A stretch of DNA of 64,000 nucleotides, taken from positions 21,295-85,294 of the forward strand of contig JBBBWG010012779.1 in NCBI GenBank assembly GCA_037176905.1, read 5' to 3'. The number at the start of each line of letters is the position of its first letter. Within the stretch, counting starts at the first letter, position 1. The notes under the pieces were generated by a model. The model was not told the DNA's origin, did not search any database, and was given only the letters and a program-made list of their open reading frames with translations. This document shows positions 49,401 through 60,719 of the stretch, piece by piece. The stretch comes from Azolla pinnata. Its lineage: Eukaryota; Streptophyta; Polypodiopsida; Salviniales; Salviniaceae. The translations under genes and the position numbers were made by a program.

Positions 49401-52400
49401 TCATTCAGCCATTTGTCCTCTTTACGGGAATAAATATTTCTTTCTTTCCTTCATATATATGGGATGGGATAAGAATTTTTTACAGCACATCCAAACAATT
49501 TCAGAGAAAATAATAACATTACTAAAATCTACACCTGATATTTATTACAAAATTTCAGTCTCACAAGGATGTTATAAGGGCTATCATGTGGCTTCAGGTG
49601 TCATCCAGCACAGGACTTATCACATATCCCCAAGTTCTGGAGCATCCTCATCCCATATGTTATATATTTATTAGTAATTCACACTTTTGTAATTTAACTA
49701 CAGCAAAGTAAGGCATAAACCTAGTCCCATAAGCACTACTTTCTGTGAACAAGTTGTATTGCTGTTGAACAGTATGCTTGCATGACAACTTTTTCTGTGA
49801 TTGGAAAATTCAACAGTACTTTTCTCAAATCATTAAATTGATGTGTTTCCTGATAGATAAATTTTTTGAAGGATTGTAACATAGCTGAAGAATATTGTGA
49901 GTTCTACAGTCATTGCACAACTGTATTATCAGGAGTCAATAAAGCTAGCCAATGCTCTCTAATAATTAACAGCCCTCATAAAAAATGGTTAGAAAAGATG
50001 ATAATAGCAGAATAAATTCTTGCAATGCCTTACTTTCTCTGGGACATTCAACAAGAAGTGAGTCTCGCCCTTTTCTGCAGACTTTCTTTCTCCGACTGCT
50101 TCTTCAGGGTGCTTGCTGGGTTGTGTTTCTGTGATTTTCTTAGATGCAAATAACTTCTTGTATAGCAATCCCTCATTCATATCGATGATAATATCTCCAA
50201 ATTTTACATCTGTTTGCTTTATCATCATACCCTTTTCTCTGCGACCATTTCCACAGATAACGTTGCTTAAGAATGTGAATAATCAGAAGCAATTTTTGAC
50301 TTCTTAAGAAAATACCTGCCATGGCCAAACATGCTGCTTACGCAGAGTTTCTCTACTGCACATACTGGGGAAGTTACTTCAGAGACACTTCCTAATCCAC
50401 CAATCGTGAGAATTCTCTGTCCAAAGCTCAAGGATTTTTCAGAAGTGTGGTTTTCTCTCTCATGGATATTGCATGTTGTTAGCAAGAGCCTCATGCCAAG
50501 AACAGAAAGGCTTGATTCATCACTGTTCATTCCCAACTCAAGTTCTTTGACTTCAAATGTCCAATCAGGTAGCTGCAGAAGTAAAAAATAGTCATACCAT
50601 GCCAAGGAAGGAGCACATGAGTTTTGACAAACAAGGACAAAACAAGTTGATGAGATTAGCAAGTAAGCACCAAGATCTTTAAGTAAGAAAATCCTGTTCT
50701 TTCATTTATCAATGATTCTTGACAGCTATATGCAAATAACTTTGTTCAAATGCAAGATAGATCTTTAATATTAGCACAAAAGCTCAGCATCCAAGCAGCT
50801 TATATTCAAGTTAATTTTCCAACAGTGCTGTTGAACGGTAAGGAAGGTAACTTTCACACAATAAAATCAATTGCGCAGTTATTATTGCAGATCGGCATCA
50901 ATCAACCTCACTATTTTTATATCTTACCAACCAAAATGACTTGATATTACATGGACACCACTATAAGAGCACCACAATTTGCAACAAGCTAAATAACATA
51001 ATAAATCGGCTGAAAGGTAATAATTGAGTTTGGCAATAACCTGCACCAGTAGTTCTGCCACTGATACAGTAACATACTTAGCGATATTGGTAAATATCAT
51101 CCATTTCCCACGACCAGATGGGCGTCTTTTCTGATGACGACCTTTTTGAAACTTTTGTTTAGAATTCTCCCTAAGGACCACCTCTGCATCATAAACAAGA
51201 ATCTGCAACACACAGTTTCTTGCCAGCTCATTATTTTGAGATTGCCTTGAAGGCCTCTGTGTACATAATCTCACTTCACCTATGATGAGTGATTCCAAAA
51301 CCCCCTGTAAATTATAACCAGAAAACACAAGTCTCTCATTATCCTATGTTCAATCATGCTACAGTTGTGGCCATTGATGTATAGCTACCATATAGTTTAC
51401 ATATTTGAAATAGCATAGAAACGCAAAATAATAAATAAAACATCACAAACATACACAAATTGTCCAAGCTAGAAAAAATGGAATGTGGAAATTTAAGAAA
51501 CACTGAAATATAATAGAGTGAACCACCGGTTACTAAAATAAGTACTAACTATGAGGAGAAAGGAAAAAACTGTTATTTACAAGATGCACTCTACACAAAA
51601 CAAAGAATGTAAGGGAAAAGGATTGATAAAACCTATCCTCCATTATGTTTATCAAATTGTTCAGTGTATCTATGAACAGACTGGTTTGTATGGACTCAAA
51701 CAATATCTAGTTCCATATCCATTCCTCTGGAGCACCCTATCTCTAGGCCTTACTTGTGTTTATACGCAATAGATATTATGGTTGCAGACACAGACCAAGA
51801 ATGGAACCAGTTTGTATATGGTCATGAATGATATTGTCTGCATGTGCAAGCATGTAGGTTTAACACATTATTTTATTCTTTTATATGCCTTATAATACAA
51901 ATACAGTGATAAATGGCTACTATCCTATATTCCTATATGGCTACTATCCTATCTGTAGGAATATGATATGTTGTGATCCTACTTTGTTATTGTAGGTTAT
52001 TTAGTGCCTCCCAAATATGAATAACAATAAGCTGTTCGGTGATGATTCATCTGACAAAGGCTCAGAAAAAAGAATTTCAATTTCACAAATAAACTCTTTT
52101 TTGATTTGGTGGTTTTACCCTTTGTTCAGAAGAATCACACGCACACACACATTCTCATTGCATATAAATAATGAAGTAATTCTTGTTAATTATTACATCT
52201 ACCATTCATTGAATGGAGCCTTGGCATCAATCCCATATGGAGATCAAACAATGGGTTAGAGGATTTTTCGGAGGGTATTCAACATTTCAGCTTTACACTA
52301 ATTTGAGTTGCATATTCTTGATGGATGGACAAAGTAATAGAGCTGCCCAGTGCCAATTTATTCCATAAAATCCAATACCACTCCTACATTTCCCATTCTT

Positions 52401-53950
52401 TCTTTCCACTTTCTACAAAAAGGAAGAGTCAGAAAAGCTCTTATGCCATATTCTCCTAACATTCATCTTGTAAATGAATCATGACCGTTAGCACAGTTAG
52501 TGCCTATGTATCATTCTATATGTGTTGTTCCCATCTAGTACAGTACACCCTAAATATAATAGCTCTGAACTTACACAGCCAAGACCCCAAGTGATCGAAA
52601 ATTGAGCATATTGAAACTTACAATGTGATCTGGTAACTAAGGTCTTGCCAAGAAATGATAGAATCAAATCATAAAAGACATATAGAAAAAAATATGCATA
52701 TGCTTGCTTAGAGTGAGCACAAAAGCTAGAAATATTCCTTGATGTGAAAAGGGTGTAACATCAACAAATCAATTACATATCCTCAACCTTATCCTTATGA
52801 GCACAAAAAGTTTCTAAAACATCCATCTTTGAAATCCTTCAGGTCATGTCAGTAAAACATCATTAAATTGGAGGCAATCCATCATACACCTGATTTCCTA
52901 TGAGCACTCACCTATAAAGTGATCTCTCACCCCTCTATATTCACCAAAAATCATATGTATCTGGTGCCTTGAACCTATCAAAAAGATGTAGCTAAGACCT
53001 ATTCGCCAATTATGTGCATTTTCACTAAGTGGGATTCTGATTAATACTGCTTCAAATGTCCTGGTTTATAATGCATCAACTGTCTTCATTGGTTCATAGT
53101 TACACATAGCATAAAACAGTCAGTATTGGCATTTCCTGAGAGATGGGGAATTCGCTTTGTACCTTTGAAACAAAATACATTTGACCATTCATAACCAACC
53201 TTCAAACTCAACCAGAATCTCCTGGAGATGATAGCAAAGTTATTAGGTCCCAAAGGGAGAGATGTCCTCATGGGAGGATTAGCACAAATAATAAAATGTA
53301 GGATCTGGAATGGAGTATGACACATCGCCTCCATGTTGATAGGAGGATCAAGATGGACTAATGCCTGTCTACATGAGATGGCAGGTCTCTGGCAGTATGG
53401 AGATCCTATGGTGCATTCATACCTCCGTACATTGGATGGCCATAGATCAGAGATGACATCTGCCCTAATGGAGGAAGACAGCACTATCTACAGTGAGATT
53501 CCATGACAATGGCAGAAAAAAAATTCTCAAGCATATGGGACTCATTCATTTCAATTACATCCTCAGTTCAGGGTTCAGCTGGGTGAACTTCTCAAATTTC
53601 TTGCCCCCCTGTTTAGATCCACGTTGGTATACTTAACAATTCCTCACTTTCGAAAATATTACACCAAATCCTGTTAAAAGAATGCTGCAATTACCCTTTT
53701 GAAGCTTATAGCTATATCTTTGAGAGAGTTCAAACCACCAAACCGAAATTGAATCTGCGCACCAATCATCCTGCCAAGAATCCATGACACTAATCTTGCT
53801 GCAAAGCTGCAAAAAATGCATGTTTGCATGATCAGAATTCATAAAAATAAGTAAGAAAACAAAGAACTGCAGAACTTACATGAAAATAAGCCTTGCTGCC
53901 ACTGATAAGAACAAGAATAGAGCCAGAAATTTGGCTGGAGTGAGCTCCAT
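34446..53950 (-). CDS. SABRE/KINKY POLLEN-like giant bridge-like lipid-transfer protein (23 exons, 2619 aa)
   Basis: FMP27/BLTP2/Hobbit superfamily; ER-anchored tube-like lipid-transfer protein. In Arabidopsis and moss SABRE/KIP act in cell expansion, tip growth and cytokinesis. Exons from 5' to 3': 53880-53950, 53695-53806, 51041-51304, 50316-50572, 50034-50238, 48867-49040, 48644-48721, 48321-48563, 45940-48039, 43972-45859, 41947-42038, 41491-41847, 40059-40177, 39039-39330, 38750-38974, 38114-38253, 37958-38030, 37764-37865, 37527-37685, 36799-37116, 35732-35899, 34677-34992, 34446-34552. All phases agree; 2620 codons with TGA, against 2607 aa for Arabidopsis SABRE. Landmarks: N-terminal hydrophobic anchor from MELTPAKF; SGRGKWM; DIEGG; SGTTPP; PWWDDM (about 1279); MDWDCE; SGNLSLDKV; NRDAVWAWV; QAHVAPTDVDLGAGLQWLP; MTSRQFQVM; MMWEYFFP; MFSANEKMF. 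Two giant exons encode about half the protein. Long introns (42039-43971, 51305-53694) hold no recognised gene. Confidence 0.95.
40430..40790 (-). mobile_element. Possible LTR-like remnant in an intron of the SABRE-like gene
   Basis: Read on the minus strand, this stretch has a GTGTATATAGAAGAGG TATA-like box followed by GAATTGTAATTCTCTTC and a short purine-rich tail, a layout typical of plant LTR promoters. No second copy, target-site duplication or protein-coding part was found, and the ends cannot be set. This is a weak call based on general resemblance only. Confidence 0.2.
49290..49369. repeat. Short direct repeat in an intron of the SABRE-like gene
   Basis: CTATTGCCACTGCTGTATTT occurs at 49291 and again at 49341, each with a similar ATC.TTTCA tail, giving a 50-bp spaced partial tandem duplication. 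It lies well inside the intron 49041-50033 and affects no exon. Confidence 0.8.
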
Positions 53951-56480
53951 TGCTGACTCGATGGAGTAAATACATCAAAATCTGAATGATTTTGCAATTG
54001 TTTCTCTGAGAGCACCCAGAACAGCTTTACAACTGAGTACAATTCCTTTTGGAGCCAAGTTCCTAGGTTATCAGTTCTCTCAGCGAATATTGCATGGTAG
54101 TACAATTCTAGATCTTGGAATTGTAGAGTAGAGGCCCCCTTGAGTTTACTGGTGGTTTTCCAGAACGAGCAGCTTAGCAAGCTGAAAATATTCTTGAAGC
54201 GAATACTCCTTTACTAAAGCATACGTCCAATTATCGTAGGAATTCCCTTTGGCTGACGTGTAGAAAAAACCAAGCACCTTGATGAGATAAAATTCTGTTC
54301 AACAACACAATTATGTTTTTAGAGAAAAAAATACTTGATTGCCCTGGAATTGTAGAAATTCTGCAAATAGGGCATCTTGATACAACACTGTCTCTATGCA
54401 GCAAACCTTTCAGTATGTTATTGAAAAAATATCATCAACAGAATCTTCAATCGATTTCGTCTCTAAAAGAGAAGCAAATACAAGCATCTTGGTTTGAAAT
54501 GCAGCAACTCAAAGGGAACTCTCCGCGAAGGTCAATTTCAATTAACTGTTAAATAGGAAAACTTACTAGGATTAACTCTAAATAATGCACTTGAAGAAAT
54601 AACATACAAAGACATGCACATGTACAGGTAAACTCCCATTCTATGCACCTACTAGATATTGATTATAGCTCTTCAACATTAGTATCCCAAGGTGCTACAT
54701 CTTGTCCACCAACATTCTTTTGCCCTTGCCGCATAGATTCTCTAGTATTCTACTTATGTATATTATGGAACAATGTAGCAATCATCCATAGATTATTGTT
54801 AGCAACATATATTTGCATCATTTTGAGGACGTAATCTGAATAACATAGCATTCTATTTACATTCATGGGCATGGTATTAAATATTTAACTAAGATTGCAA
54901 CACTGACCAACAGTTAGAACATCCACTTTCACCTTCACCTTCACCTTCATATTCTTGAAAACTCCAAGCTCTACAAGCACACTAAAATAAGCAAACAAAG
55001 CTGTGGACTTGTTCTTTTCAGTGATCTTATCACGTTGCAAATAGAAAAGCAATCATGCACGTATCAGGTTGAAGATCCTCAATACCAGGATGATTGTTTG
55101 AGCGAGATTATCAGAATCCATCGATCCCCGAGTTAAATTCTGAATTATTATATGTGATTTTCTTGAAGGAGAAAGTCTTCTTGTACCCATTTCTCGATAA
55201 CAAAAGTAGGTTCAGAAAGACAAACTCATTGCAATGATGAATACTTTATTACCTTGAATCAGATCCTTGATGATAATGAAACTAAAGCCCAATTTGGCCG
55301 TGAAACAACTCATTTAAAGGATTCTGTCTCCTGAGATTCTGATGTCTTCCCATCAGTCACAAATGAATGCAGAAAATTCTGTAACCAGCAAACTTTTACA
55401 GCTTTAATTGGGTGCTTTTGTAATGTGAGGAGTATATTCGCACATCAAATTTTAATCCATACGTCCAAATGTGGAAGTACATGTGAAGGCACGGTAAATG
55501 GTCTGTATAGAACAATACATTCCAGTTTTCTTGTGTTTCTTAAGGCATTACACATTGCATCGTGCATCCGTTTGACCCTGAATTACGCTAAATACTGGGT
55601 ATTTGGCAAGGTAAATGATCTGTTTTTAGCACGTTGTTAACTGATCTTGAAGGCTGCAACAAGTACACTTCACAGGAAATGCATTGACTTCAAAGATCAA
55701 TTATTCTGTTTATTCATAGAATGCACGATGCTCTAAATGAAGCCAAAACTGCCATGAAAGGTTGAAGCTCATCAAAAGCCGTATTCCACGGATTGAGACA
55801 TAAAACAAAATATTCAGATTAGGCAAAGGCACAGATCGATGAATGAACATGGATTGTCGAGAGTGTGTAGTTAGAAGGAAATCGGACTTCAGAGGTGCAG
55901 CTCAATCACCGTTAAAGCTAGAGCTTCTGTTCGAGGAATGAATGCTTTGATCGAAATGTATGGATCCTTAATTTCAAGAGTCCTGAGTTTCGGATTTCAT
56001 TTTCCATCTTTCCGCTTCCACAGCCATGATCGCGGATTGGAAAATCCTTTAAATGTGGCATCCTTCGATCACCAGTTTCTTTTGAGTTTTCAAATAACAG
56101 AAAGAACCGATTTTTTTTGGAAAGTGGGGAAAATAAATTTTTCAAAAAAAACATCTAGAGAACCAGGGAGGAAAACGAGCACCTGCGGAGGAAACGATGG
56201 ATCCCGTCCTTGCGAAGGGAGGAGTTGTCTTTTCTGCGAATTGTGGATGGCGATGGCGGTGTGAGGAAGATCAGATCGGGAGCGAATGGGAGGAAGGAAA
56301 CAGCCAAAAGGATCAGCAGAAGAAGACGAAGAGGAGGAGGAAGAGGCGATGGCGTTCTTGGATGAGGTTTCCTGTCTGTGTCCAATGTAGCTCCTCTTCT
56401 TCCGCGAATTCTCTCTTCTTCTTCTGAATCTTCTTCTGGTCTTCCCTCTTCTTCTTCTTGTGTCTCTTTCTTCTCAATGT
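53951..56480 (-). promoter_or_regulatory. Probable 5' UTR, 5' UTR intron and promoter side of the SABRE-like gene
   Basis: No coding exon is seen upstream of the ATG at 53950. On the minus strand a TC-rich leader-like stretch lies at about 56480-56190 and ends in a good donor (CTCCGCAG|GTGCTC, after 56183). Candidate acceptors exist just upstream of the start codon (CATTCAG at about 53990). This suggests a non-coding first exon and a 5' UTR intron of about 2.1 kb. The intervening DNA has no recognised gene. Confidence 0.4.
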
Positions 56481-56569
56481 TCTGATTTTATTCTTTTTAA
56501 TTAAACTTTGCTCTCAAGAAATACATTTCCTTTTATTCCTTTAAATAATTATCTATTTATTGAAATTGA

Positions 56570-57175
56570 AAAATGCCACCATACTTCAAAAAATAGGATC
56601 ATTTATTTATTTCAGTTGTTTTTTAATTAATTTTATTTATTTATTTCTTTCTTTCTTTCTTTGTTTGTTTATTTATTTATTTGTTTGTTTATTTATTTAT
56701 TTGTTTGTTTATTTATTTATTTGTTTGTTTGTTTGTTTATTTATTTATTTATTTGCTTATTTACGCATGTATGTGTTTATTTATTTATTATGTATTTTTT
56801 CTTCATTTACATGAACAATTTTCTCTCGACTATTTCTCTAGTTACATGTTTTAGTTATTTATTTACTTATTTCATTTCATTTATTTATTTATCTACATCA
56901 AAAATTGCTCTTTTATTTCTCCCGATTTATGTATTTTGATTGCTTATTGCTCTTTTTTTATTTAATTATTTATTTATCTATCTATTTTTTATTATAATTC
57001 AAAAAATAGGATCATTTATCCATTTTCGTAGTTATTTTATTTATCTATTTATTTACATATGTATGTGCTTATTCATTTATTTATGTATTTTTTTTCTTTA
57101 TTTAGATGAACAATTTTCTCTCAACTATTCTCTCTAGTTACATGTTTTAGTTGATTACTTATTTGTTTAACTATC
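56570..57175. repeat. TTTA/TTTG tetranucleotide field with an internal duplication
   Basis: Dense TTTA and TTTG tetranucleotides. Two larger diverged copies are visible. One begins with AAAAATAGGATCATTTAT near 56588, the other near 57002. Both later contain a shared string with ATGAACAATTTTCTCTC and GTTACATGTTTTAGTT (about 56810-56860 and 57105-57155). A block of roughly 300-400 bp was thus duplicated and then drifted. The Tyr/Leu-rich open frames here are repeat artefacts. Confidence 0.8.
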
Positions 57176-60100
57176 TACTGATGTTCATTTGTCTTAAAAC
57201 AACTTAAACCCTGAGTTTTATAAGGTATTGTGATCTAAACACAATTTGTTTTGGTTTTTTATGTTTAGTCATGCCTGAACTCACGTCAAATGTCATACAA
57301 AGTCAAATTTTTAAGAACTTAGATGTGAGTTTTATCTTTCCATTTTGACATGAGTTTGACCCAAATTTAATATGACTTTGATGTGTAGTAGTTATTAGAA
57401 CAAAGGAAGGGATGGAGTGATGGACGAAAGATATAAGAAAAGAGAATAAACAAGAATTACATAATAATAATAAAAGAGCAAGTGTATCAAAGATAGAATG
57501 AGTATAAAGAGATATTCGATATAATGTGTGATTCAAAAACTTACGATTGATGTTATTTCAAACTGATTTGATAAGATCTATATGCCTAGGTTCTTATAGA
57601 ATAATCGAAAGATTTCTAAAATGTTCGAAATTTTTCTATTTTGAGATGTTCACAAAATTATAAAATGTTTTAGAACGTTCAAAGTTTTCTCATTATAAAA
57701 GTAGTCTTTGTCATCTCATGTGATGATATATTATCTAAATGGTTGGGTTTTGAGATCATATATTAGAAGGTGTAAAACTAATATTCATATAGTAATGACA
57801 CTACACCTCTTTTAGAATGATGAGTGCAAGGATTCATTACTAATGTTGGGTCACAAATATTGACAATTGAATTCGTTAATAAGAGCTTGAATATTACAAA
57901 TGTTATCAACAGGTTTCTATATGTAATCACTCGGAGTATAGTTTAGCTAAAAGTTTATTACATATAATCTTATAATCGAGAATAAAGACTATCTTGTACT
58001 CAGGGCCATTAGCAAGTTGGAGAGAAGGTGACGATGACACGATACGATTGGGAATCAAACTGGTGCAATTATAAGATTACAAAAGAGAGCTATGAACGAC
58101 ATCTATATTTATGTTGCAATATTTATATTATATATAAATTTTTAAAATAGAAAATATATGGTTCTTTAATTTGAAAATGAAAATATCAAGTATACACTTG
58201 ATACAATTAAAAATAGAAAATTTTGATTTATATTATATTTAAAAATTGGTAGAGAGCACATGATACTTGAAAAGAGAAATAAATAAATAATAATATAGAA
58301 TAAAGAATGATATAGTTGAAATCCTTGTACTCGAAGGGGTAATCATCTCCATAGTGTTCTAAATCTAAAGAGGGGTTTGTGGGGTGGTAAATCCTCTATC
58401 AAATAGAGTCTTTCTCTATTACATCAATATTGACTATGCTAACCTCATCCCTAGCTAACTCTCAAATATCATCCCCGCATCTTCAATGCCCTTTGTATCT
58501 CCAAGGACAATTTATAGACCATGTAATTGGTATGATTTGATAAGCCACTTCCTCCAGAAGAAAATCTAACTAATATGAGGTGATTTCTTATGTAACTACA
58601 TGGTGATCACTCCGCTCCATGACCAAGGCAATTCTCCACTTGGACGCTATAATACGACCAAGGTCTACCATTCAGGTGCGGAATAGAGGTCACATTGGAC
58701 CAATATTCTCTGTTCACATTACCTCATAAACGGCAACACCAATCCCTAGATAACTACTTACGTTGGTACTCGCTCTGTAGGACTATTGTTTTTGAATCAG
58801 CTTATCGCAAAGGGTCAAACAATGTACTTGTCGATAGTCTATATCCATAGTTGAGATACAAAAGCAGCTCAGATCGAGCATAAGTCCGTCGATTTTACAT
58901 TAGAGGTGTTACAAACAATCGCAACGCATCCACATTAAGATGTTAGATCATTCTTAGCCTCTCCATCGAGATTAAGATCGGATTTGTTTTATGTAAAATA
59001 ATCTACTAAGATTACCAGTCCATTCAAAACACTAGTTAAATGAGATTACCAAACCCAGTCAATGTAAGGCACAATGCACATTTTTACTTCCATGATTTCT
59101 CACTACCTTAGGACTTGTTTATTGTGCTCATTTATCTGCAAATCATCTTTTGTTTACATTTGAAACTCGATAGTTTTCGATTAATGGAAATTAATGCGCT
59201 CTCGTGCTTACTTTTCTTGCGCTAATCCTCCGCCATTAAGTGTCGATCTATTGTCTAATCTCTTTCTCCTCTGACCTCGACATACATACACGCAATGATA
59301 ATAAGCCTTTGATTGCTTAACCTCGCACACACGATTACTTGTTCATACATTTTGTTAAGTTAATTAGGGTTTTAATAGGAGTTATTAATCAATTGAGACA
59401 TCCAGAACAACATAAGATCAATGATCGGTGAGTCAAGATAATACCTAATTGCACGATCATATTCTCATTAAAATTACGACTAGTGAGTGAACAAGCCATT
59501 GCATAGTGAGTCCATGGTACCTAATTTTAATTTGATCATGATTCATGATGCGACAAAATCGCCATCTTCTTCGACCGAGTTAAATGCGACTAATTACACT
59601 TAGCAAAAATTTAACATTAAAGAGTACTTATCAGTAATGACATGAAACATGTAATACTAATCACCTAAGATTCAACCAAATCGCTGCTTTGAAAAATCGC
59701 ATCATTTTAATGTCCGATTAACGAAGAAGCCACGAAAGTTGACTAAAAAAAGGGAATTTTTGAGTCTATAAATCGGCAACAATCGGTCACTTGCATTAAT
59801 AATTATAATCTGATTCGTAATTTCCCAGGAATTACGTTACTTATAGCTAGCTCCAACTTATACATTAATGTCTAATAGTCGGTTGCGAAATCATCGATGA
59901 GGTACATTATAATTACAAGCAATGATCTGCACGAGCGTCGATATAATTATTTATGGATCTTGCAAGCCGGCCTCCGCCGATGACTCGTATATAAAATCGT
60001 CGAATTTCGTGGTGGCCTGCACGTGTAACATTATTCGACGATAGATGCTAATATTCGGCCATTTCTCGATCGCTAGTGCAAGATCGCTAATACATCTAAT

Positions 60101-60680
60101 AATTGTTCTCGTACGCCACGCATTGCACGTAGTTCAATATGTAATCCAATTGGTATGATACTACAACTAGTATGATTGGATTAACATCTAGAATAATTAA
60201 GGGCAGGGATATTCTGGGGTATATTCACTAATGACACTTCACTTTGCGGCATATTCCACGTCGAAGACCTGAATTAAGAAGCTTAATCAGGGAAGCAAGA
60301 ATAATTAAGAATGACTAATTAAATCGGCAAGTTGTGGAAGAAATAATATTATGTACAGGTGGAATCGCTAGACAAACGTATAAAATTAATGGAATAAATT
60401 AAAGAACGGAACAGCTACATTTTTTACATCACGAGAGAAATAGAAACATGTAATTTACAGACGATTAACCAGAATTAGATAGCTCGGAAAACCCTGATGA
60501 TTCTGAAAACGAGGATGAGATTAGGCGCAAAATGAAAAAGGAAGGAATTTCATTGATCAAAGGAATATTGAATGAATGAACCGAATATTATTGCTAGGGC
60601 ATCTGATAAATTAGATCACCCAATGGTTTGGAAGCGACTTAATTGATTACAAAAATCGAGTATTGAAAAGATCGGAAGGT
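57176..60680. other. AT-rich intergenic region, no recognised gene
   Basis: About 3.5 kb without an open frame of note on either strand. The stretch around 58320-58700 has higher sequence complexity and phrases such as AATTCTCCACTTGGACG that recall plant LTR-retrotransposon ends. No paired repeat or coding part was found, so no element is called. The last part should contain the promoter of the SPX-domain gene on the right. Confidence 0.5.
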
Positions 60681-60684
60681 TCCT

Positions 60685-60692
60685 TATATAAG
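60685..60692 (+). promoter_or_regulatory. Probable TATA box of the SPX-domain gene
   Basis: TATATAAG sits in TTCCTTATATAAGGGGGCC. A transcript start about 30 bp downstream would give a leader that includes a TC run (about 60882-60900), as is common in plant 5' UTRs. The box lies 2.56 kb before the ATG at 63249, which requires a long 5' UTR intron. Confidence 0.5.
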
Positions 60693-60719
60693 GGGGCCGT
60701 CTCTACTTGTGTTTTTTGC

